From the NCBI GenBank assembly GCA_027578815.1, contig JANBTH010000517.1, positions 1-15,632 of the forward strand: a stretch of 15,632 nucleotides of DNA, in the 5' to 3' direction. Position 1 is the first letter of the stretch, and each line of letters opens with the position of its first letter. Below the pieces are notes generated by a model. The model was not told where the DNA came from, did no database searches, and worked only from the letters and a program-made list of their open reading frames with translations. The stretch comes from Coemansia sp. RSA 1804. Its lineage: Eukaryota > Kickxellomycota > Kickxellomycetes > Kickxellales > Kickxellaceae. This document shows, in pieces, positions 1 to 9,500 of the stretch. A program made the position numbers and the translations under genes.

Positions 1-381
1 ATGCCAAGGTGGATAAATACCAACACAACGTCTAAATTATCCACACAAATCTGACAGAATTTAGCTTTTCTTGTGCCTTCAAGCAGATAAAACCCAAACA
101 AGAGACCAAAAAAGCAACAAAGCGGAGAAAACACCTGGCTTCAGAAACAAGAATTGGCAAGCATGGAATGGAGGATCTACATGTCGATGCAAATTAATAC
201 GTGCAGCTGTGCGGCTGGTAAGACAGTTTGATGCTGGAATTCAAAGCCTGCTTTTCTCTTATTGGACAAACGAGAGGGGAAAAGAAACAAAAAATGTGAG
301 AAATAAAAAGAAGCCAAAATAAAAATAAAAAGCAGCATACACTTTTTTATTTACATTTTGTTGAATGCGTCCTTTTCCTTG

Positions 382-394
382 TTGGCTTGGCTTG
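382..394. repeat. Short TTGGC pentamer repeat
   Basis: Two and a half copies of the TTGGC/CTTGG pentamer, the same unit as the longer run at 1213-1231. It lies in non-coding AT-rich sequence. Confidence 0.5.
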
Positions 395-600
395 CAAATC
401 AAAACAACCTGGTCTTTTATAAACAAAAGTTGCAAACAGAAAGAGTGAAAATGCATACACAAAAAAGAATCGAAACCTTAAAGCGCTATTCTTTTTTAGC
501 ATGCTATACTTTTAAAAATAGGTCACAAATAACAAGCTTTGGCTAAAATACAGTCCTTTTTATCTTCAAAGAGCTGAAACGCCATTTGATGGTTTTGATC

Positions 601-617
601 AATGAATGAATGAATGA
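601..617. repeat. (AATG)n tetranucleotide repeat
   Basis: Four perfect AATG units plus a partial one, a simple microsatellite. It creates several overlapping ATG triplets, including the first codon of a 90-codon + strand frame (610-882) that I do not accept as a gene. Confidence 0.8.
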
Positions 618-647
618 ACAGCAAATAAATGGTCTGAAGAAAGAAAT

Positions 648-821
648 TCAGTGCTGCAACCTACCAGCCTTGCCGTCATCTGAGAAGATCGCCACGCAAT
701 TGCCACTTTTGTCCCACCAGAATCCGTCCAGCCGCAACATGTGCTGTTTCTGCTGTCCATCGACGCTTAATGAAGCTTGGTCAGCCATTGTTGAAACCAC
801 CACCAGCAAAATAAAACACAT
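648..821 (-). CDS. Candidate short - strand frame or first exon, unknown
   Basis: I do not recognise this frame. It reads 58 codons from an ATG at 821, or 46 from a second ATG at 788, to a TGA at 648-650. The ATG at 788 sits in a strong start context (A at -3, G at +4). The product has protein-like composition, with a Gly-Phe-Trp-Trp-Asp-Lys-Ser-Gly stretch and an acidic Ser-Asp-Asp-Gly stretch. A GTAGGT donor-like site follows at about 667-662, so this may be a first exon whose partner lies to the left. No convincing downstream exon is visible in 1-640. From the ATG at 821 the first eleven residues are hydrophobic and could act as a signal anchor. The opposite strand is also open here (610-882), with wobble positions facing each other, so one frame may simply mirror the other. 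Confidence 0.25.
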   Translation of the reverse strand: MCFILLVVVSTMADQASLSVDGQQKQHMLRLDGFWWDKSGNCVAIFSDDGKAGRLQH

Positions 822-1212
822 TCGTCTGTTCGTTTCCGCATCGCTAAGTGCTGCTGGGCTTGGGCCACAGCAGTCTCATTAAATACAACACAGACATGGA
901 TTCTGCTCGCCTTTGTCCACGTCTAACCGCAACCACATTAAACTAAAAAACCACTGCACATGCGCCTAGCCTGTTTTCGCAGGTAGCAGATGCAAGCCCA
1001 ACTCAACTCATGACCCTCTTCTTCTCTTGCAATACGGTTGTAATCTTGTCGTTCTCTCGATTCTTCCTTTCCTTCTCCTTTTTTTGCAACAACAATCTTT
1101 TCGTTTCCTTGTCTTTATTATTCATCACTTTTGCCGTCTGCTACTCTTATTCTATTTTTCCTTATTCCATCCAGTCCCAACTACTCATCACGCGCCCGTG
1201 TGTTTTACTTGT

Positions 1213-1231
1213 CTTGGCTTGGCTTGGCTTG
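1213..1231. repeat. (CTTGG)n pentamer repeat
   Basis: Nearly four perfect tandem CTTGG units in a T-rich non-coding region. The same unit occurs at 382-394. Confidence 0.75.
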
Positions 1232-1733
1232 TTTGTTTTTACTTTATTTGTTGACAACGATAAATGGGGCAAGTTGCCATTATATCCATCTAATACTAGT
1301 ATCTGTCTCGTTATAACTCTAATTGTCAGTCTAATAAGACACAAAAGCACACGCCGAATAAAACAGAGGGGTGTTTTTATTTTGTTCTTGTCTCTCAGAC
1401 ATAGCATTAAAGCGCTTCTTTTTGTTGTCTTCTCTGCTTATTTTCCCATTCGCTTGTTTTGCGACGCAAAGTCTGTCCTGCTACTTTTCTCCAGTCTAGC
1501 AATACATCGGCCGTTTTGCTTGGTTTAAAGGTAATACAATCTCCAGCTTGTAGTTCTTTAAGATGTCTATTTTCATTTTAGCACAGCACGGCACAGATCC
1601 TGTGAGATCCGCTCACTCATATGCGCCACACATGCTCTTCGGCAGAGCTCCCTTTTCTATTCTCGTTCCTATACGTCTCTTGCGGATACATTGTTTGTTG
1701 GGAGAATCTGAATCAGACCTGACCACAGAATAG

Positions 1734-1892
1734 TCCACCAAACTTCATTGTGAACTCGCTTGGCAGCGATTCACTGTGCGTGGCTCGATTCCACTGGCCT
1801 ACTTCCACATTTCCGGGTCTACCGATGGGGCCGAGATAACGGTGGATGATGCCAAGCAATGCTCATTGGTATCCGCGGCTCCTGGCAAAGGA
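1734..1892 (+). pseudogene. Exon-like open segment, unknown protein
   Basis: This 52-codon segment runs from just after a TAG at 1731-1733 to a TAG stop ending at 1892. It reads as ordinary protein with mixed beta-strand-like composition (for example Ile-Pro-Leu-Ala-Tyr-Phe-His-Ile-Ser-Gly) and with GC-rich third positions, unlike the surrounding T-rich junk frames. Immediately upstream is a plausible intron end: a CTGAC branch-point-like pentamer at 1719-1723 and AATAG at 1729-1733. I found no upstream exon that joins in frame with a good donor. A 33-codon frame at 1632-1733 is in the same phase but is separated by that TAG. The - strand is also open across much of this segment. It could be an exon of a small gene, a decayed gene or chance. 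I do not recognise a family. Confidence 0.22.
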
Positions 1893-2027
1893 CAATAGGA
1901 AGAGTATCTTGAGTTGTTGCCACATAAGCGGACCAACAACAACAGCAGCAGCAGCATATGCGGCAGCAGTGAGTGTGAGCGGGACACGCATTCTTAAGAA
2001 AGAAACAGCTCTGCCGATGCTCCTTGT

Positions 2028-2228
2028 TTACTTTCTTCCGCTTGTTCTAGCCACACTCTTGAGACCCGCCCGCCCACATGCATTGCATAAAGTTCTGTTT
2101 CCTGATACACGTAAAGTCCGTGTTTTGGGAATGCAGCAGCCTCGTTTCCTTCGTCGTTTTCCATTTTTCTTCTTTCCTCGCTTTGTTTTACCCATACCAG
2201 CAGGCTTTGTCGGACACAAGGAGCCCAT
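2028..2228 (-). pseudogene. Possible GATA-type zinc-finger remnant
   Basis: On the - strand, 2099-2073 encodes Asn-Arg-Thr-Leu-Cys-Asn-Ala-Cys-Gly, the diagnostic second half of a GATA DNA-binding zinc finger. A plausible 96-base intron (2197-2102, GTATGG...TATCAG) precedes it. Removing it joins an upstream Lys-Pro-Ala-Gly in exactly the spacing of the family's Gly-Pro-x-Gly, and Lys-Ser-Val follows at the place where fungal fingers often have Lys-x-Val. The first CxxC pair and the Trp-Arg of the family are missing: the aligned residues are Ser-Leu-Cys-Pro-Thr. I found no other exon carrying them in either direction. The frame ends at a TAA at 2028-2030. The intron length is a multiple of three and it has no stop, so the unspliced frame is also open. 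I infer a decayed or partial GATA factor rather than a working gene. Confidence 0.33.
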
Positions 2229-2832
2229 TTCTGCCTGATTCCCCTGTGGAGTTTTTTTGGACCCTAAGGGGGAGGGAGGAAACGCAGTGCTCCGCCGTCC
2301 TTGCGTCAGTCGGGTGCTGCCGATGCTGCAGTCTGTTTGTTGCTCGATGCATGCTGATGCTCGCTCCCTCGGTTGTTTTGGCTTTTTGGTCCCTGCGGCC
2401 ACGCCATTTTCCTCTCTCTCCAGTCCAAACTGGAGAGGGGATAAATGATGGAGAAAGCGTGGTGGTAGTAGTGGCCCACAGCAGTAAAAAGCAGCAGCAA
2501 AAAGCAACAGCGGGCCGTCCTATGAACCTGCTGAGCGACAATTGGATTGCCCATCCCATCCATCCTTCTTCCTCTTGCTTGTTGCTCTTGCGTGCTCTTT
2601 TTATGCTGCAGCGGCAAAGTATCCTTTGTGTCTGTTAACGGGCAAGATCGGCCAGACCTCCTTGCTCATATTTACACTTTTTTGCTTATTTTGGGAATAC
2701 TAGGTGGGTTGGAGGGTGTGGATCCTTCTCTGGCTCAGCCGGTTTTATCATACCTTTCCAACTTTTTTTATTCTCTCTTTTCCTTTCGTCCCCTCCTTTG
2801 CCTGATGTTTCTTATTACTGCTTTTACCAACG

Positions 2833-2884
2833 TCAGTTAGCCAGCCAGCCAGTCAGTCAGTCAGTCAGCCAGCCTAGTCAGCCC
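2833..2884. repeat. (YCAG)n tetranucleotide repeat
   Basis: About a dozen tandem CAGC/CAGT units with a few interruptions, a degenerate microsatellite roughly 620-670 bases before the Ras-GAP start codon. No coding role is evident. Confidence 0.8.
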
Positions 2885-3505
2885 GTTAGTTCTTGCTCAA
2901 CGCTAGGCCTGGTATCTCTTCGAAAAAAGGAGTGAAAAGGATCCCATTTTCTTCTATTCATCTCGTTGCTCTTATCCCCTGTTCTGTCGTTGTTATTCGT
3001 ATTCCATTATTCTCTCTTTTTCTTTCATTCATATTTCCCAACTTTATCAACTTTGTTGCTAGGCTCCAAAAAAAAATAAACTGGAAGTTTCCAAGTTGTT
3101 ATTTTTTGGTCCATTGGCTTTCTTTTTTCTCTGCTTGTATGTGTGTAACTTAACTGGCTCGCTGCTAACTTTTTTTATCGCTTTGCCAACCCGTTTTTCC
3201 TTGTTTTGTACCCAACCCCCTTTCTTCTTCCATCTACAACGATCAACCGACAAACCGACAAACTTAAACAGCGCTTGTGACTTTTTTCGTTTCGCGTTTC
3301 GAAAGAGAGTACTGTAGACCAAACTTTCTTATTATCGCTTGTACAACGGGGAGGATTCCTTTAGTGTCTGAGCTGTGAACCCCTTCTTCTCTTTTCCTCA
3401 CGCGCACATCACAGCAAAGCACATCACAGGATAACACAACGCCTATAACATACGCAACAGCTAGTCTCTATCAATTACAAAAGGAACTACCCAGATCGCC
3501 AAATA

Positions 3506-6500
3506 ATGCCCTACGAGATTGCGCTAGCAGAAAAGCTCATTGCTAACTTTAAGGACAAGGTAAATAATCCGCACCTCTTGACACACAGTTTCCTCTTGCG
3601 ATTGCACAATAGCCTGAATTGCCTTCTCACTGACAACAACGTTAATGTTAATGCTTCTATTAATTTATATATCCGACTCATTGATTGCGTGGCCACGAGC
3701 TAATGACAATAGCTGCCGTGCTACAGCGGCCGACCGATCGAACAGCTCTCCTCAGATAAAGAGTTCTACGAGAATGTAAACGTGCTGATCCAGCTTCATG
3801 AGATGCGTCTATCGGCGCTACTGCGGCGCTTGTTCAGCCTGCTTGAGACGATTGCCAGAGCCTCCCAGTCTGGCGATCGGCGACAGAACGGCCTGTATCA
3901 GCAGTCACAGCTGATCCTTCTACGCGTGATTGCGGCAGGAATGTTCTACCACTGGCACCAGATATACGCAGCCCACGGGGTCAACAAGGATAGGGCGCTG
4001 ATCAAGCTTGCCGCCGGCTCATCGGGTGATGACAAGTCCGAAGACGATTCCTCCCTATTCACGCCTGTCGGCTGTGGATACAACAAGGGCGAATTCAATC
4101 TGTACTACCCGGCTGGGTTGGAGGAACCATTTGCCAAGCGCGCTTTTGGCATAGCGTCTGAGTACTTCCGCAGCTGGGCCAGCCCGCACTCTGTACGCAT
4201 TCTAGCAGAAACAGTGGGAAACCAGGCAAACTACCTGTTTATGCTACGCTCCACACCCACCTCGCAGAGCACACCGATATCGGCCTCGACAACCGAAGTT
4301 GCTATCGGATCAAACGTGCTGCAAAAGTTTGTGCGCATGTGTATTAGCGAGCCCACGGCGGACATGGGTCTGGAGATTCAGGATGCAGCAGGTGCGATTT
4401 TTATGTTTGTCTCGGCAACCAACTGGAATGTGGCGATGCAGCGAGTTAAAAGCTGCTTGTATCTTGTTCTGTCCCGCGGCGATGAGGTAGCTGATCTCAC
4501 GGATATCCGGTTCCTTGAGTACGCAAGCATGGATGCGCTGCGTCTGGCTCAGATCATCGATGCGTTTGCCGATGTGATTACGCGTATCAAGCCAGCCGAT
4601 CAACTGAGGCTTATCATTGTGCTGCGTCGCGTGATCTGGAACTTCATTACACGCTGCTCGGGCACATTCATCGACATGCACCGCAACATGGTTCGACTCT
4701 CGACTTCGCGGATCGAGTCGCTGATGGACAGCCTGCGGACCCTGATTGACTCTCACACCCGGTCCAGCGCACATCCGGCCTACTATCAGCTGATGATAAT
4801 GCTTCTGGTACTGTGTCCTGACACCATTACTCTTGCCGCAGAGCACGCCTTTGAGCATGGCGAGGCGCGCGAGGATGGATGCTCCAAGCATGTTCGCTGT
4901 ATCAGCCGTATCCACCAGTACATGGTATCCAGGGACGTTCCTGAAAGCATCGTGCTTGCGGCGCAAGAATTGCAACGCACTGCTTCACTTCTGACCGTGC
5001 TCCCAGGCAACAACGTTGGCCGTCTTGCTGCACTCTTTGAAGGAGATGTCAACTCTGTGCTTTTGGACAGCAGCAATCGACTATCGCCGTACAGAGAAGA
5101 GCCGATTGAGCCAAAGCTCCTGCTGATCAGCACCATGTCAACTGGATTCCAACTTAATCCCGAAAAGGCGCTACAAGTTTATCTGCCGCGCGTGTCTGGT
5201 CCAAAGGCGGAAGCCTGGATGCAATTGGTTTTCATATACGCGATTCACGGCTCACTGCCGCAAAATCGTTTCACTGCGGGCTTGTCAACTTACCCAATGT
5301 TCAACAAAATGGTGTCAAAGTTGCTTTTGGATCTCCTGCGTCGCAATATTGACACGATTCAGACAATTTCGGAGCAGCAGCAGGCAGCCGGTGTTGTTGG
5401 CGCTCAGGCGCGCGCCACAACCAGCTATGGACGCCGGTCGCAGGGCCTGAGCGATGGTTCTGGATCCGGATCTGGAGCTGGGGCCCCACAGTCCATCTGC
5501 GATATGGCACTCAACATGGCCAGCACGGGAGAAAAGGTGTCGATTGTTCCGCCAAATGAGATAGCACAGCGTGTGCAAATGGTGTCTCAGATTTTGAACC
5601 TAATCTCAGTGGAGCCACGGCTTGCCATTTGGGGAGAGAACGAAGACAGCAAGTTTGAGTCAATGGAGCTGATTGTGGGTGCGATATCGTCGTGCATTCA
5701 GGAACCGTCGATTGCGATTCAGCAGAGGTCTGGACTGGCTCTGCGTGCACTCTTTAGCCCATTATTGCTTTCCGAGTGGGTTCAAAGCGCCGATATTTCG
5801 TTTGCAATCTGGACACTCAGTCTGCAAGTAATCCAGGGGATTTGCCGTGCACTGGTTCACAGTATGGTGACAAGCACAATGGTGCAGCACAGACAGTTGC
5901 TTGAGATCCTGTTTGACATGATGGTTCTGTCTAACAGCATCCTGGAGCTCAGCAGTGGTGCAATGGGTGCAACAGTTGAGATGGCCGAGTATCCGCAATT
6001 TGAGGTTGCGTTTGAGGTTGTGGTTATGCTGCATCTTTGGGCTGACGATACCGATATCACGCAGTTGATCCAAGAGTGCGTCAGACTCAAGACCCGTGGA
6101 CAGCAGCTGATGATCGATGCTGGAATCCCTGTTGATCCCACGCTGAGCAATCACCGGCTGTACCTGGAGCTCGATACCAACGATATCAAGCAAGCTGGTG
6201 TGTACAGTCGGCTTGCACAGATGCGCGCAATGTTCAGGATCATTCGCAAGCATATGCGTCCGACTGCTGGTGCGCAGGCCGCGTGGCAGGAGACGTACAA
6301 GCTGTGGCGCCAGATGCTCCAGGTTCTGGTTATGCGCGAAGAGACTGCGCGAGTTCCCGACGGAAGCGCAATTGAGCGCGATAGCGGACATTCTGGCGCC
6401 GATTCTGCAGGCACTGGCAGTGGTTCTGCAGCAACAGCAGCGGGAGGTTCTGGTAACAGTGCTTCGGGATCGGGATCTGGCACGTCGGCCAGAGGTGCCA

Positions 6501-9500
6501 AGGAGGAGAAGCCCGACCACCATAAGCGCCGCAGAAACATGTTTGAGAAACTGACTGGTCAGTCCAACAAATTGTCGATACGCTCTGGCAACAATCCTGG
6601 ACCATCGTCATCGTTGACCTCGGGTGGATCTGCATCATCGCCGGGCGGATCCGGCAGTGGTGCCACTTTGGCTGCTGGTCTGTCAGCGCAGCGGAATGGA
6701 AGCGGCGGCCAGTCGGGCTCTGTTCATGGCGCAGGCGCCTCGATGATAATGGGCGACAGTGGATCAAGCGGTGCTGCTATCGGTGGGTCGTCAACTCGTT
6801 CCTCTGGCATTATCGGACCAGGGACGCAGCTTCCTGCTATTATAAAAACACCGAACCTGACGATAAGTGAGCTTCGCACGCAGTGGAGATACTGCACGGG
6901 GTTCCTGCTTGCGTCTGGTGGCGCATGTATTGCCGATGGACCGCCAATTGCAGCCGACCGCATGGGCGGTGGCGACACAGCAGAGATGCACTCGCTGTTA
7001 GAGCACTTTATTGGCGAGTGTCTGAAGCTGATTGTGTCGGATGATATTCAGCTGCGCGAGCTAGCCAAGGAGGGCCTAGGGAACAAGACGCATCCGGGCA
7101 TCTACATGCTGTTCTTGGACGGCTGCCTGCTTAACATGAAGCGCTTTATGCAACCAACCGGCGAAGTCAGCGTGTCGGAGAGCCGCACGCTCTTTGTCAG
7201 CCAATGTATCTCGATCATCGAGTCCCTCACTGATCGCGATGCCACCGATGCGCTGCTCCAAAGCTCAATGAACATTGATTTCAGCCCCGTGCTGCTAACT
7301 ATGGCCAAGTACTTGAATGCAGCGGCAGCGCAGTCAATGAGCGGTGCACTACAGGAGCGTGTACGATTCACACGCATGTTTGACATGTTTTTGCAGTCGC
7401 CGCTGCGCCAGGCTGCTGCACAAGAGGTCAACCTGCGCAACGACTTGCTCGAGATCTTTGTCAACTGGGTGACCGAGTTGCGCGCAATGGATCCGCGCAC
7501 TCTGCGGTCAGAGGACCCGCACATGACCAAGCTTCTTATTGATCTGACAGTATCGACTATGCGTGTGCTGATTCAGGTTCTTGAGAAACTGCCAGTCAAG
7601 CCAATGACCAACGTAGGGCCCGTTGCTGCCAACCAGCCCGCTGACGTGCGTTCCCTACGTAGTCGCGCATATCGCCGGTACTTTGATTTCTTTGTGCGTT
7701 TCATGAGCCAGTGCCGGATGGTTGAGATCCAAGAGTTCAGCAGTATGACCAGCGCCCATGCTACGAGCTCGGCCACAGCAGTCGCACTTAGCGCAGCAGC
7801 AGCCAACAGCGCGAATGCCAGCGGCATAGGCGGTGCGAATGCCAACAACGCGGCGTCGCTCAACCGCAGCCGCTCGAACCGCAGCGAGAGCTTTATCGCG
7901 TCGTCCTCAGACGTCGGGGTAGGACGCGACATTGCTCGCAATATCTACAGCACAGGGCCTTCTTCAGCTTCATCAAGCAATGTGCCGCCGCTCCCCACAG
8001 CATACGGTTCCCAGCGGTTCAACCGCGAGTTGTCGCAGAACGCAGAGCTGCTGCTCAACATATCAATCAAGGCACTGACCAACATGCTTGCTGCGAACCT
8101 GGAGATCGGTCTCCAGTACTCGCTAACCATCATATATCACGAGGACACAAAGCTACGCGCGTTATTCACAGACATGTTTACAGCAATTCTTAATGAGGGT
8201 ATTGACATTGACAGTCTTGGTGGCGATACTCCTGAGCACTGGAAATCACGACTCATCGAGGCGTTGATTGATCCGGGACTCAAATTGCTGCTTGGGATCA
8301 ACGAACTTTGCCAGGTCCAGGATGTTGATGAGCTGGGTGCGGCGCTTATTAATATCTTTGAATCCCGCAACCAGACGCGTATCCTGTTTGAGCGTGTCAT
8401 CACTGTGGAGCTTGAACGCACGGACTCTGCATCCGAGTTGTTCCGCCGCAACTGTCTGGCTACACGACTTCTGTCTTACCACGCCAAACTGCACGGCGAA
8501 GCGTACCTCAAATCAACACTCGGTCCTGCTATTCGCAAGCTTCTAGCGCAGCCACCGGGCACGCTGACTTTCGAACTCAATCCAAACAAGATGGCTGAAT
8601 CGGCGGACCGTGATCGCAATCTGAAGAATGTCGAGCGGTTGTGCTCGCTTGTGATTGATGCGATTGTTGGGTCTGTGCACACGCTCCCAAGTACGCTGCG
8701 TTGGATCTGTAACCTGATCTACCGTATTGTGATCACGCGATTCCCAGATGCTGGCTACACGGCGGTGGGTGGATTTGTGTTCCTACGGTTCCTGTGTCCT
8801 GCGATGGTTGCCCCCGACTCTCACGGCATCTGCGCGCAGATAACTAACCCCGAGGTGCGCCGTGGTCTTTTGCTATGCACAAAGATTACGCATAACTTGG
8901 CCAACGATATTTTGTTTGGCAACAAGGAGACTTACATGGTCCCGCTGAACAAGTTTATTTCGGAAAATCGTACACGTACCATGAACTTTTTGTCGGAGAT
9001 TGCCGAGCTGACAGATGAGGCCGAATCGATGTTTGAAGGTACTGCTCGGAGCATTGCGTCTAGTACCGGAAACAGTAGCGTGGTGCCTCCCATTGGTCGT
9101 CCGAGCACCGAGTACGGGGTGACTGCTACGACTACGGGGTCTGAGGTTGATGTTGAGTCGCCACAGTCGGACTCGACGGGCGTCGGAACAAAGGACTTTG
9201 TCACAGTGCAGAGGTTTATCTTTGACCATCTGGATCGTCTTGACACCTATTTGGCTCGTGAGCCTATGGTCCGTTTGCACGTGCAGCCTAAGCCTAGCGA
9301 GAAGCGCAAGAGCACCAATGCGCGTGCTGCAGCAGCCGCAGCCGCAGCAGCAGCAGGAGCATCGGCTTCTTCTCCTGTTAGCGGAGGTTCAGGTGCTGCA
9401 AATGGCTCTGCTGCCTCACCTGTTAGTGCTGGGATAACGCCATTGACATCCACCAGCCAAAAGAAGGACGCCAATGGCTCATCATCAGCGGCTTCCGCAC

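Larger units (their letters stand above)
1..3505. other. Long upstream spacer without a confident gene
   Basis: This 3.5-kb stretch has no reading frame that I recognise as a complete protein. Positions 1-600 are AT-rich with many A and T runs. From about 1010 to 3250 the + strand is markedly pyrimidine-rich, with repeated TTTTC, CTTTT and TCTC tracts, and it opens artefactual frames rich in Phe, Leu and Ser. Short tandem repeats lie at 382-394, 601-617, 1213-1231 and 2833-2884. Three local segments look more protein-like and are listed separately (648-821 minus, 1734-1892 plus, 2028-2228 minus). The last 200 bases before the Ras-GAP start hold a weak TATA-like CTATAAC at 3443-3449. The stretch may be promoter plus a long leader, a non-coding transcript, or decayed genes. 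The sequence alone does not decide between these. Confidence 0.6.

Noticed and set aside
610..882. 90-codon + strand frame starting in the AATG repeat
   Set aside because: It begins within a microsatellite and has an odd Cys-Cys-Phe-Cys-Cys stretch. The opposite-strand frame has a better start context and composition. It remains possible but is not supported.
1010..1528. 172-codon + strand open frame
   Set aside because: It is extremely rich in Phe, Leu, Ser and Val because of pyrimidine tracts, has no recognisable domain, and overlaps other equally open frames. It reads as composition-driven noise.
1779..1795. tRNA T-arm/B-box-like sequence GTGGCTCGATTCCAC
   Set aside because: There is no acceptor-stem partner and no D-arm/A-box at the required upstream distance, and the stem has a mismatch. 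It is not a tRNA.
1865..1993. - strand frames of 43 and 52 codons with leucine- or alanine-rich N-termini
   Set aside because: Their hydrophobic stretches come directly from a CAG/CAA triplet run at about 1931-1960, and both overlap other open frames. They are not supported as secreted peptides.
2078..2638. 186-codon + strand open frame (and overlapping frames on both strands, 2188-2617)
   Set aside because: Four or more frames are open at once in this region, all with biased composition and none with a family signature. Only the GATA-like stretch on the - strand stands out.
3782..3784. GTG as the start of the long Ras-GAP frame
   Set aside because: The open frame extends upstream to 3713, where an acceptor joins it in phase to an ATG exon at 3506 and restores a conserved N-terminal motif. 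Eukaryotic GTG initiation is not needed.
5762..6523. 253-codon - strand frame inside the Ras-GAP gene
   Set aside because: It is antisense to a well-supported coding exon, has Cys/His/Arg-rich composition typical of antisense reading, and shows no family match.
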